A stretch of 64,000 nucleotides of DNA, taken from contig CAWGPF010000001.1 of assembly GCA_963824395.1 (NCBI GenBank), positions 2,170,001 to 2,234,000 of the forward strand, read 5' to 3'. A model generated the notes under the pieces. The model saw nothing but the letters and a program-made list of their open reading frames with translations. It ran no database searches and was not told where the DNA came from. The stretch comes from 13-2-20CM-66-19 sp963824395 (GTDB lineage: Bacteria; Pseudomonadota; Gammaproteobacteria; Steroidobacterales; Steroidobacteraceae). The position numbers were made by a program, and so were the translations under genes. Below, piece by piece: positions 53,999-62,577 of this stretch; position 1 is the stretch's first letter, and each line of letters opens with the position of its first letter.

Positions 53999-54538
53999 AT
54001 GAGCATCGCACGAGTCGTCCGTTTCGCCGGCGCTGCCGGCGCCTTATTCCTCTGCTCGGTCGAGCTTGCCGGCTCACCGGCACTCGCGGCCGGCTCGGCG
54101 GCCCGGGGAGACGTGCACGTGACCGGTCACGGTGTCGACTGGGATTCCACGGCGGTCGTGCATTCCGAGAAACAGACCGCATCGGGCGTGACCCGCACGA
54201 GCACCGCGACCGTGCAGCTCGAAGGTGACCTGCACGGCTGGGTGCTTTACCAAGTCACCACGCAGATCGACACCTCCAAGGGCACGCTGGTAAACACTGG
54301 CCAGCAAGTGTACTCCGGAACGATTCTCGGCTCGGAGCCGGTGCTGATTCGCGACGACCGCTTCCGCTTCGATGTGGACACGGCCGCCGGCACGGAGCGC
54401 GGCACCGTCTACCTGGTGCACCGTCTGGCCGGACCGCCAGTGCAGTGCACACTGCGCGTGGTCGGGACGGGTAAACGCGCCGACGGCAATCCCACCTTCA
54501 GCTACAGCGGCGAGTGCCGCTTTGCAGGGGCGCGCTAA
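53999..54538 (+). CDS. exported beta-rich protein of unknown function
   Basis: A 179-aa protein with a signal peptide (cleavage near SPALAAG) and a mature part of alternating strands (TRTSTATVQLEGDLHGWVLY, GTILGSEPVLIRDDRFRFDV). It has one Cys pair near the end (VQCTLRV and GECRF) that may form a disulfide. Start ATG with AGGAGAG upstream. The stop overlaps that of the convergent GT9 gene by 4 bases. Family not recognised. Confidence 0.78.
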   Translation: MSIARVVRFAGAAGALFLCSVELAGSPALAAGSAARGDVHVTGHGVDWDSTAVVHSEKQTASGVTRTSTATVQLEGDLHGWVLYQVTTQIDTSKGTLVNTGQQVYSGTILGSEPVLIRDDRFRFDVDTAAGTERGTVYLVHRLAGPPVQCTLRVVGTGKRADGNPTFSYSGECRFAGAR

Positions 54539-55587
54539 AGCGCCCGCGGCGCCTGCATGAATTCATCCAGGCGCGCGATGACCTGTTCGATGCTGATGAG
54601 CTCCATGACGCCCGGCTCCTCGATCTTGTGGGTCCAGGGGAGCTCTTCGGGCTCGAGGCCCCGGAAGACGCGCGCGGCTTCCGGATAGGCATCTACGCAC
54701 CAGCGTCGCGACAGGTACGGACCGCTGCGTGCGGGGTTGGTGGCGGCGTAAAGGCCGATGACCGGCGTGCCGGCCATCGTCGCCATGTGGGCCGGACCTG
54801 AGTCCGGGCTCAGCAGCAGCCGCGCGCGCGCCAGCAGCGCCAGCAGCTGCGGCAGGGTGTCCTGGCCGATCTGGTTAACGAGGGGCACCGGGCAGGCACG
54901 CTCGATCTGCTCTCCGGCGCTGCGCTCGAGCACACTGCCCCCACCTGCGAGTATTACGCGCATGCCGTGGCGCGCGACGGCGTGCGCGGCGATCGCAGCG
55001 TAACGCGCCGCCGGCCAGTTGCGCAGCACGTGGCTCGAGCAGGGGCTGATGACGAGCGTCGGCTGCGCGTCCGGAATGAGTCGCTCGGCGTAGGCACGTG
55101 CCTCCGGCGGCAGCGGCAGATCCCAGCGCAGCAGCCGCTCACGGATGCCGAGGGCTGCCAGGAAACCGAAGAAACTGTCGAGCACGTGCTCACGGGCGCG
55201 CGGCGCGATGCGGGCATTGGTGAACAGCCACTGCAGTTCGCGGGCGCGCGGCCGGTCGAAGCCGAGCTTGATGCCTGCCTTCACGCGCGCGGCGATGAGG
55301 CTGGCGCGCAGCGCCAGCTGCATGTGCAGCAGCACATCGAACTGCCGCCCGCGCAGCCGGGCGGTGCCGGCGCCGCCGCCTCTGGCGCGCTTGTCCACGG
55401 TGATAAACTCCACGCCCTCGATGAGCTGCATGAGGCGTGCTTCGGTCTTGCCGATGATCCAGGTGAGCTGGGTCGTCGGCCACGCTTGCTGTAAGGTGCG
55501 CACGATCGGCACGACGTGGCAGGCATCGCCGATGGCCGACAGCCTGAGGATGCACACGCTGCGTGGGGCTTCGGCGAACGACAACAT
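54535..55587 (-). CDS. glycosyltransferase family 9 (heptosyltransferase-like)
   Basis: A 350-aa GT-B enzyme of family GT9, which transfers ADP-heptoses onto the LPS core. N-terminal ILRLSAIGDACHVVPIVRTL and C-terminal SPDSGPAHMATMAGTPVIGLYAATNP signatures are present. Which heptosyltransferase (WaaC, WaaF or another) cannot be told from these motifs. It faces kdkA across a 15-base gap, divergently, in the LPS core cluster. Confidence 0.9.
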   Translation of the reverse strand: MLSFAEAPRSVCILRLSAIGDACHVVPIVRTLQQAWPTTQLTWIIGKTEARLMQLIEGVEFITVDKRARGGGAGTARLRGRQFDVLLHMQLALRASLIAARVKAGIKLGFDRPRARELQWLFTNARIAPRAREHVLDSFFGFLAALGIRERLLRWDLPLPPEARAYAERLIPDAQPTLVISPCSSHVLRNWPAARYAAIAAHAVARHGMRVILAGGGSVLERSAGEQIERACPVPLVNQIGQDTLPQLLALLARARLLLSPDSGPAHMATMAGTPVIGLYAATNPARSGPYLSRRWCVDAYPEAARVFRGLEPEELPWTHKIEEPGVMELISIEQVIARLDEFMQAPRAL

Positions 55588-55602
55588 GATGGAGTCAGTC
55601 TT

Positions 55603-56361
55603 GTGAATGGGCGCTTCGCGCTCGGCCCCGAGGTCAAACGCAGCGCGGTCGCCGGCGGCGCCATGCTATATGACACCTCGCGGGCCGGCAATTTAAACGC
55701 CGAATGGTTCGAGCCGCGTTACTGGCAGGCACGCGGCGAAGTCGACGGCGCGGCGGCCGGACGCGGGGCGACCTACTTCGTCAAGGCCGATGGCCGCAAC
55801 TTCGTGCTGCGACACTACCGGCGCGGCGGCCTCATGGCGCAGCTGTCGGGCGATCACTATCGCTGGCAGGACGAGGAACACACGCGTCCCTTCGCCGAGT
55901 GGCAGCTGACCTACCGCCTGCACCGCGCGGGCCTGCCGGTGCCGGTGCCGGTCGCGGCACGCTACACGCGCGCCGGCTCCACCTATACCGGTGACATCAT
56001 CACCGAGCGCCTGCCGACGGTCGGCTCGCTGACCGAGTGCCTGCGCACCGGCGCGCTCTCGATCGTCACCTGGATCAGCATCGGGCGCTGCATCCGGCGC
56101 TTTCATGACCTCGGCGTCTGCCACGCCGACCTCAACGCGCACAACGTGCTCCTGAGCGAGGAGGGCGTGTACCTCATCGACTTCGACCGCTGCCAGCTGC
56201 GCCGCCCGGGTCTGTGGCGCGACGGCAATCTCGTGCGCCTGCGCCGCTCGCTCGAGAAGGTCAGCTGGGGGCTGCCGCCGGAGCGCTTCAGTGAGTCGGA
56301 CTGGCACGGCCTGCTCGATGGCTACCGGCAGCCCTCCGGCAAGACCGAGCTCCCGCCTTGA
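55603..56361 (+). CDS. kdkA: 3-deoxy-D-manno-octulosonic acid kinase
   Basis: A 252-aa kinase that phosphorylates Kdo of lipid A at O-4 in organisms whose core has a single Kdo. Kinase motifs: HADLNAHNVLL (catalytic loop) and LIDFDRC (metal loop), with FVLRHYRRGGLMA before them. The start is a GTG at 55603 with GGAG 9 bases upstream. It is followed by waaA. Confidence 0.93.
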   Translation: MNGRFALGPEVKRSAVAGGAMLYDTSRAGNLNAEWFEPRYWQARGEVDGAAAGRGATYFVKADGRNFVLRHYRRGGLMAQLSGDHYRWQDEEHTRPFAEWQLTYRLHRAGLPVPVPVAARYTRAGSTYTGDIITERLPTVGSLTECLRTGALSIVTWISIGRCIRRFHDLGVCHADLNAHNVLLSEEGVYLIDFDRCQLRRPGLWRDGNLVRLRRSLEKVSWGLPPERFSESDWHGLLDGYRQPSGKTELPP

Positions 56362-56376
56362 GCCCCTAGGCGCCCA

Positions 56377-57648
56377 TTGCGCATCCTCTACCTTCTCGCC
56401 GTCTATCTCGCCGCGCCGCTGATGTCCTTGCTGCTCCTGTGGCGGGGGCTGTGGGACAGGAGTTACCGCGCGAACTTCGGCGAGCGCTTCGGCTTCGGGC
56501 TGGCGCGGCCACCCGGGGGCGTGTGGCTGCACGCCGTCTCGGTGGGCGAGGTGCAGGCCTGCGCGCCCCTGATCGGCGCGCTGCACCGCCACCATCCGCA
56601 CCTTGCGCTCACCGTGACGACTTTCACGCCCACCGGGGCCGCCCGGGCCCGCGCGCTGTTTGGCAACGTGGCCGAGGTGCGCTTCGTGCCGTTTGACCTG
56701 CCCGGGGCGGTGCGGCGCTTCTTCGCGCGGGTGCAGCCGCGGCTAGCCGTGATCTTCGAGACCGAGCTGTGGCCCAATCTCTATCGGGAGTGCGGCCGCC
56801 GCCGTATCCCGCTGGTGCTGGCGAGCGCGCGCATCTCGGCGCGCTCCGTCGGGCGCTACCAGCGGCTCGGACGCCTGTTTGCCGATACCCTGGCGCAGGC
56901 GGCGGTGGTCGCGGCCCAGGCCGATGCGGACGCGGCCCGCTTCCGCGCGCTCGGCTCCGATCCCGCTCTCACGCACGTCACCGGCAACCTCAAGTTTGAC
57001 TTCGAACTGCCACCGCACATCGCGGCGCGCGGCGCGGCGCTGCGCGCGCAGTTCGCCGGATCGCGGCCGATGTGGGTCGCGGGCAGCACGCACGGAGGTG
57101 GCGAGGAGCAGGCGCTGATTGACACCGTACGGCGCCTGCGCGAGGCGCTCCCCGGGGCGCTCCTCGTCATGGCGCCGCGACATCCGCAGCGCTTCGCGGA
57201 AGCTGCGCAGACCCTCACGCAGTCAGGGGTGCGTTTCGTACGCCGCTCGCAGGGGCTGGCCGCAGACGACAGCGAGGTGCTGCTGCTTGACTCACTCGGG
57301 GAGCTACTGGATTTCTACGCAGCGGCGGACGTGGCGTTCGTCGGCGGCAGCCTCGTGCCGGTCGGCGGACACAACCTCCTCGAGCCCGCCGCGCTCGGGG
57401 TGCCTGTGCTCACCGGTCCGCACAACTTCAACGGCGCCGAGGTGGCGCGGCTGCTCATCGAACGCGGCGCGGCGCAGGTCGTGCACAACCCGGCCGAACT
57501 CAGCGCGCGGCTGCAGGTGCTGCTGACGGATGCCGGCGAACGCGCCCGAGTCGGAGCCGCGGGACGCGCCTGCGTGGATTCCAATCGCGGGGCGCTCGCG
57601 AAGCTCCTCGCGTTGATCGAGCCGCTGCTGGGCGCAACCGCGCCCTAG
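56377..57648 (+). CDS. waaA: 3-deoxy-D-manno-octulosonic acid transferase
   Basis: Adds Kdo to lipid IVA at the inner membrane. 423 aa. An N-terminal hydrophobic anchor (ILYLLAVYLAAPLMSLLLLW) precedes the GT-B fold; motifs include WLHAVSVGEVQA, FETELWPNL, GSTHGGGEEQ and VGGHNLLEPAALGVPV. It starts at a TTG 15 bases after the kdkA stop. Its stop shares a CTAG with the tolC-like stop (4-base convergent overlap). A single waaA beside kdkA fits a monofunctional Kdo transferase. Confidence 0.95.
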   Translation: MRILYLLAVYLAAPLMSLLLLWRGLWDRSYRANFGERFGFGLARPPGGVWLHAVSVGEVQACAPLIGALHRHHPHLALTVTTFTPTGAARARALFGNVAEVRFVPFDLPGAVRRFFARVQPRLAVIFETELWPNLYRECGRRRIPLVLASARISARSVGRYQRLGRLFADTLAQAAVVAAQADADAARFRALGSDPALTHVTGNLKFDFELPPHIAARGAALRAQFAGSRPMWVAGSTHGGGEEQALIDTVRRLREALPGALLVMAPRHPQRFAEAAQTLTQSGVRFVRRSQGLAADDSEVLLLDSLGELLDFYAAADVAFVGGSLVPVGGHNLLEPAALGVPVLTGPHNFNGAEVARLLIERGAAQVVHNPAELSARLQVLLTDAGERARVGAAGRACVDSNRGALAKLLALIEPLLGATAP

Positions 57649-59171
57649 TGGCTCTGGCCGGCGGGGGTCGCCGGTGAGGCGGCCGCGGCGCCCGGCGCCT
57701 GGCTGGCGGGTGCCGCGGGCAGCACGTTCTGCGGCGTCGCCGCCGCCGGTGTCATCGGCGCGTTGGCGGTCAGCCAGTTGTTGATCTCCAGCAACTGGGC
57801 GCGGTCGAGCGTTCCGGCCGCGAGACGCAGCTGCAGCACGCTCACGATGTAGTCGTAGCGGCTGCCGGAGTAGTCGGTCTCGGCCTGGACGAGCTTCTGG
57901 CGGGCATTCAGCACGTCGACCGCGGTACGCGTGCCGACTTCGTAGCCGGCCTCGGTCGCCTTGAGCGCGGTTCTGCTCGATTCGAGCGCCTGGCTCAGCG
58001 CCTGCACGCGGGCGATGCCGCTGATGACGCCGAGGTAGGCATCACGGGCGGCGCGCTCGGTGGCGCGCGAGTTCTGCACCACCGACTCCTTGGCGGCGAT
58101 CCACAGGTACTGGTTCTGGCGCACCTTCGACTGCGTGAAGCCGCCGCTGAAGATGGGGATGGTCAGCTGCAGGCCGATCTGCCGATCGTTGATCTTGCTG
58201 TCGACACCCGGAAACAGCTGTGAAGGGAATCCATCCCCGGCGAGTATCTGGTCTGACTCGACCTTGTTGTACGAACGACCCGCGACCAGGTCGAGCGTTG
58301 GCAGGTGCCCGCCGAAGGCGGCGCGCACGTTGTCGCGGGCGATGTCGGCCGCCAGGCGGCTGGAGATCAAGTTCAGGTTCTGCTCCAGGGAGATGTTGAC
58401 CCAGCGGCTCTCATCCTCCGGCTCCGGCCCCTTCAGCGGCATATCGCCGCCGGGCTTGGCGAGCGCCTCGTACTGCTGACCCGTGATCTCCTGCAGCTGG
58501 TACTGCGCGGTCGCAAGCGTGCGCTTGGCGGCGATGACGGCCGCGGCGGCTGTGTCGCGCGAGGCCTTGGCCTCCTGCACGTCGGTGATGGCGATGAGGC
58601 CGACGTCGAAGCGGGTGTTGGCCTGATCGAGCTGGCGCGAGATGGCTTCGAGGGAAGCCTGGTTTGCCACCAGCGCATCGTAGTCGGCGAGCACGTTGAA
58701 GTAGGCCTGCGCGACGCGCAGGATGAGGTTCTGCTCGGCCGCCTGATAGTTCGCCTCCGCCTGCGCGACCTGGGCGCCGGCGGCCTTGATATTCATCCAG
58801 TTGGTCCAGGAGAGCAGGCTCGAGCGCAGGTTCACCGCCCAGGTGGTAGTGCGCTGATCAATCGTCTCCGAAAGCGGTACCACTTCAAGTACCGGCGGCG
58901 CGGTCGGGTCGTTCGGGTTGCCCACCTCGGACAGCTGGTCCTGGAAGCCGCTGTTGTGGTCCCAGGTGAGACCGGCGGTACCGTTGACCTGCGGCAGGAT
59001 CGCCGACCAGGCCTGTGGGCGCGCCTCGCGCGCCGCCAGGCGGTTGGCGTCCGCGCCGCGGATCACCGGATCGTTTTTCACCGCGTCCTCGAACACACCC
59101 TTCAGATCCTTGGCGGTGGCCGTGCCGGCGAGCGCCAGCAGGCTAAGGGCGACACAGGCGGCGCGAGTCAT
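57645..59171 (-). CDS. TolC family outer-membrane efflux channel
   Basis: 508-aa outer-membrane factor with a signal peptide (to about residue 20, GTATA/KDL) and the two repeated TolC halves: LRSSLLSWTNWMNIKAAGAQVAQAEANYQ in the first and FTQSKVRQNQYLWIAAKESV in the second, both with typical long helices. It forms the trimeric exit duct of type I secretion or RND/ABC efflux. The C-terminal about 45 residues are Ala/Pro-rich and disordered. The ATG at 59171 has AAGGGA upstream; an upstream start is open but lacks support. It follows the Pcm-like gene by 41 bases. Confidence 0.93.
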   Translation of the reverse strand: MTRAACVALSLLALAGTATAKDLKGVFEDAVKNDPVIRGADANRLAAREARPQAWSAILPQVNGTAGLTWDHNSGFQDQLSEVGNPNDPTAPPVLEVVPLSETIDQRTTTWAVNLRSSLLSWTNWMNIKAAGAQVAQAEANYQAAEQNLILRVAQAYFNVLADYDALVANQASLEAISRQLDQANTRFDVGLIAITDVQEAKASRDTAAAAVIAAKRTLATAQYQLQEITGQQYEALAKPGGDMPLKGPEPEDESRWVNISLEQNLNLISSRLAADIARDNVRAAFGGHLPTLDLVAGRSYNKVESDQILAGDGFPSQLFPGVDSKINDRQIGLQLTIPIFSGGFTQSKVRQNQYLWIAAKESVVQNSRATERAARDAYLGVISGIARVQALSQALESSRTALKATEAGYEVGTRTAVDVLNARQKLVQAETDYSGSRYDYIVSVLQLRLAAGTLDRAQLLEINNWLTANAPMTPAAATPQNVLPAAPASQAPGAAAASPATPAGQSH

Positions 59172-59212
59172 GCAAATCCCTTCGGTCATCACAGCTTGGA
59201 GGCGCCGCGCCC

Positions 59213-59863
59213 TTAAAAGGTAAACTCGGCCGGACGCACGGCGTTCACCATGGGATCGATCACGGTTTCGAACACGCTCTGCGTGGTGAAGGAGCCTTCC
59301 GCGGTACGCTCCACCAGGCGCGCCTCCATGACCGGGGCTTCGCCCACGACGATGAAGAGTCGGCCGCCGACGTTGAGCAGGCGCTCGAAGCGCGTGTCGT
59401 AGATCGGCAGGCTCGCGGTAACCGCGATGACGTCGAAGCGCGTCGCGCTCTCGAAACGCAGACCGTCTGCATCGATGACTTCCGCGCCGCGCACCCCGAG
59501 TGCGGCGAGGTTGGCACGCGCGCTCTCGGCCAGCTGCGGGAAGATCTCGAGTGCCCGCACACGACCAGCCATGCCGCGCAGGCAGGCGGTGACGAAGCCG
59601 GTCCCCGCACCCACCTGCAGCACCTGCTCGTGGGCCCGCGGCAACAGCGCCTGCAGCAGCCGTCCGACCACGCTCGGGCGCAGCATGTGCTGGCCATGGC
59701 TCAGGGGTACCTCGGCGTCAGCGTAGGCGCGGAAGCGCTCGGCGGCAGGGACGAACAGCTCGCGCGGCACCTGGCGCATGACGTCCAGCACGCGCTCGTC
59801 GAGGACGTCCCAGGCGCGCACCTGCTGCTCGATCATCTGTTCGCGGACATCTGGGGTTTGCAT
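59213..59863 (-). CDS. protein-L-isoaspartate O-methyltransferase-like protein
   Basis: A 216-aa class I methyltransferase of the Pcm family. EQMIEQQVRAWDVLDERVLDVM at the N terminus and the SAM loop VLQVGAGTGFVTACLRG are typical; the segment after RAYADAEVPLSHGQHMLRPSVV corresponds to the Pcm substrate region but has His-Gly-Gln-His-Met in place of the usual GQTIS. It is therefore a Pcm-like protein of uncertain activity. Located just before the tolC-like gene, an arrangement seen in several proteobacteria. Confidence 0.88.
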   Translation of the reverse strand: MQTPDVREQMIEQQVRAWDVLDERVLDVMRQVPRELFVPAAERFRAYADAEVPLSHGQHMLRPSVVGRLLQALLPRAHEQVLQVGAGTGFVTACLRGMAGRVRALEIFPQLAESARANLAALGVRGAEVIDADGLRFESATRFDVIAVTASLPIYDTRFERLLNVGGRLFIVVGEAPVMEARLVERTAEGSFTTQSVFETVIDPMVNAVRPAEFTF

Positions 59864-60102
59864 CCTGGGACCTTCCTGATTGGACTTAATGCCGTGCCGC
59901 TGAAAAGGCGGGAGAAGTTACGGCTTTTCGGGGCCCCTGCCAAGGCACTTGCGACGAGATATGGTGAAATACCGACGGGACGTGCGGTGGCCTGCGCTAT
60001 GCTTATTCCGACCGCAATTATTCCCGGCACTACAAGTCAAAATTAGAGTGCCCCCGGCAGCGCGCGGGATACCAGAAGCGCTAAGGCGTAAGAAGAACCT
60101 AG

Positions 60103-62409
60103 ATGTCGATCATCGGGCTGTTGTGCCTCCTGTTCGCCCTCATCGCCGCCCTGGTCCTCGTGCTTTACACGTTGCAGCGGCGCGACATCAAGAGCGTCGA
60201 GGAGCTTTCCCAGCAGCTGCAGCGTATCGCCATCGGCGGCCGGCTCGCGGGCCGCGTGGACGTCGCCAGTGACAAACCCGAGGTGGCCGCCCTCGTCACC
60301 GCGGTCAACCACCTGCTGACACGCGCCGGCCCCGGGCCCGAGCGCGAGGCTGCGGAGGCGCCGAAGCTGTTCGCCGACCTCGGCGACCGCATCCACGAAG
60401 CGGTGCTCCTGCACCGCGAGTCGATCATCTACGCCAACCGCCAGTTCGCCAGCTTCGTGGGGGTCGACCGCGTCGAACTGATCGGCCGCCGCCTGGCCGA
60501 CCTCGTGCCTCCTGAGTACTCGGACCTCGTGAGCGAGAACATCGCGCGACGCCTGGCCGGTGAGACGGCCGCCGAGCGCTACGAGGTCGACATGGTGGGC
60601 CTGCAGGGTCAGGTGAGCCGCCTGGAGATCGCCTCCACCCTGGTCGAGTACGACCGCAGCGCCGCGCTCCTGATCACCGGGGTGGAGATCATTCCGACGC
60701 AGACCGTGCAGGCGTTGCGCCTCGCGCCCGCCAGCGTCGCCGCCGAGCCGCAGCTCCTGGCGCTGCAGTCGCTGGCCGAAGCCATCATCGCCACCGACAA
60801 GGACGGCCGCGTCACCTTCATGAATCCGGCGGCCGAGCAGCTGACGGGCAGTCAGGCGAACACCGCCCTGGGCAAGCCGCTCGAGGAGGCCGTGAGTCTG
60901 GTCGAGGAGAACGAGCGGCGGCTGCTGGCGGAACCGGTGCATCAGGCGCTCACCAGTGGCACCGCGGTCAATCTGAGCCGGCGCGCGCTGCTGCTGCCCT
61001 CCGCCAGTGGCGGCGAACGTTCGATCGAACTCACTGCATCGCCGATCCGCAACGCCGACCGTGAGGTCATAGGCGCGGTGGTAATGCTGCATGACGTCAC
61101 CGAGCTGCGCGGGCTCGCGCGCCAGATGTCCTACCAGGCGACCCACGATGCCCTTACCGGCCTCGTCAACCGGCGCGAGTTCGAGCGGCGTCTGCAGGAG
61201 GGCATCGACAGCGGCCACCGCGGCGATGGGCAGCATGTGTTGTGTTACCTCGATCTCGACCGCTTCAAGCTCGTCAACGACACCAGCGGTCACGTCGCCG
61301 GTGACAGCATGCTGCGCGAGGTCGCCAAGCTGCTGCGCGACGCGGTGCGCGACAGCGATACCGTCGGGCGCCTGGGCGGGGATGAGTTCGGGCTGCTCCT
61401 GGTCGGGTGTCCGCTCGACAAGGCGCGCCAGATCGCCGATGACCTGACGCGGGCGGTCGGCGACTACCGCTTCGTATGGAAGGACAGAATCTTCAACATC
61501 GGCGTCTCGGTGGGCCTGGTGGAGATCTCGCGCGAGAGCGGCACGCTGGAAGAGCTGCTGGCCGCCGCTGACACCGCCTGCTACGTCGCGAAGAAACAGG
61601 GCTCCGGCCGCGTGGCGGTCTACTCGGCGCGCGATGAGGCGCTCGCCCGTCATACCGGTGAGATCCAGTGGCTGCAGCGCCTGCAGAGCGCGCTCAAGGA
61701 CAATCGCTTCCACCTCTATCACCAGGTGATCGTCGCAGCCCATGGCGAGGAGACCGGCCCGGCGATGGAGGTGCTGGTGCGGCTGCAGGACGAAAGCGGC
61801 AACGAGCTGGCCCCGGCAGAGTTCATGCGCGCCGCGGAGCGTTACCGGCTGATGGGGCTGGTCGATCGCTGGGTGGTGCAGACCACGCTCGCTGCCTTGG
61901 GGCGTGGCGCCATTGCCGTGCAGACCAACCGCAGTGTCGCCATCAACATCTCCGGCCAGACCCTCGGCGACGTGCAGTTCCTGGAGTTCGTGGTCGAATG
62001 CTTCGACAGCACCGGCGCGTTGCCCTCACAGGTGTGCTTCGAAATCACCGAGAACGCGGTCATCGCCAACCTCGACCACGCGCGCCGCTTCGTCGGCGTG
62101 CTGCACGGCATGGGCTGCCAGTTCGCACTCGATGACTTCGGCTCCGGCGTCGGTTCGTTCTCCAACCTGAAGAACCTGCCGCTCGATTACCTGAAGATCG
62201 ACGGCTCATTCATGCGCAACCTCGGGCGCGATACGGTCAATCAGGCGATGGTGACGGCGATGATCAAGCTCGCGCGCACCCTGAATTTCAAGGTGATCGC
62301 CGAGCAGGTCGAGGACAGCGCCGCAGTGGATGCGGCGCGCCGCATGGGAGTCGACTACCTGCAGGGCTACGCCATCGGGCGGCCGCAGCCGCTCTTACTC
62401 GCCGCCTAG
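60103..62409 (+). CDS. PAS-PAS-GGDEF-EAL cyclic-di-GMP protein
   Basis: A 768-aa membrane-anchored protein. Order: an N-terminal membrane helix (about 1-22), two PAS-like domains (about 90-195 and 215-330), a GGDEF domain with intact active site GGDEF (425-429) and I-site RDSD (416-419), and an EAL domain. The EAL signature is EVL (555-557), while other catalytic residues are intact: Asn614, Glu646/Glu649 (EITEN), DDFGSG (676-681), Lys in YLKIDGS and EQVED. So the GGDEF half should make cyclic di-GMP and the EAL half may still degrade it. Ligands of the PAS domains are unknown. Confidence 0.93.
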   Translation: MSIIGLLCLLFALIAALVLVLYTLQRRDIKSVEELSQQLQRIAIGGRLAGRVDVASDKPEVAALVTAVNHLLTRAGPGPEREAAEAPKLFADLGDRIHEAVLLHRESIIYANRQFASFVGVDRVELIGRRLADLVPPEYSDLVSENIARRLAGETAAERYEVDMVGLQGQVSRLEIASTLVEYDRSAALLITGVEIIPTQTVQALRLAPASVAAEPQLLALQSLAEAIIATDKDGRVTFMNPAAEQLTGSQANTALGKPLEEAVSLVEENERRLLAEPVHQALTSGTAVNLSRRALLLPSASGGERSIELTASPIRNADREVIGAVVMLHDVTELRGLARQMSYQATHDALTGLVNRREFERRLQEGIDSGHRGDGQHVLCYLDLDRFKLVNDTSGHVAGDSMLREVAKLLRDAVRDSDTVGRLGGDEFGLLLVGCPLDKARQIADDLTRAVGDYRFVWKDRIFNIGVSVGLVEISRESGTLEELLAAADTACYVAKKQGSGRVAVYSARDEALARHTGEIQWLQRLQSALKDNRFHLYHQVIVAAHGEETGPAMEVLVRLQDESGNELAPAEFMRAAERYRLMGLVDRWVVQTTLAALGRGAIAVQTNRSVAINISGQTLGDVQFLEFVVECFDSTGALPSQVCFEITENAVIANLDHARRFVGVLHGMGCQFALDDFGSGVGSFSNLKNLPLDYLKIDGSFMRNLGRDTVNQAMVTAMIKLARTLNFKVIAEQVEDSAAVDAARRMGVDYLQGYAIGRPQPLLLAA

Positions 62410-62417
62410 AGCCGCCG

Positions 62418-62451
62418 CGGCAGCGGCGCTGCGCGCAGGCGCGCTGCCGCA
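62418..62451. other. GC hairpin between convergent genes
   Basis: Perfect 9-bp stem GCGGCAGCG / CGCTGCCGC with a 16-base loop and no T run, just past the GGDEF-EAL gene stop in the 168-base gap before the pyrophosphatase stop. It may help end transcription from either side. Confidence 0.4.
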
Positions 62452-62577
62452 GCAGCGGGCATCATCGGCCCGTTACCTCAAGCGTGAGTCTCCAGAAGGG
62501 GCGCGCGCCGCGGTAGCGCGACTACGGACGGTCAGGGCTGGCGGCACGCCAGAGGCGCCGCCGGCCCTGCGGGATCT

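Noticed and set aside
60043..61743. 566-codon open frame opposite the GGDEF-EAL gene
   Set aside because: Antisense shadow; the sense gene has intact GGDEF and PAS domains.
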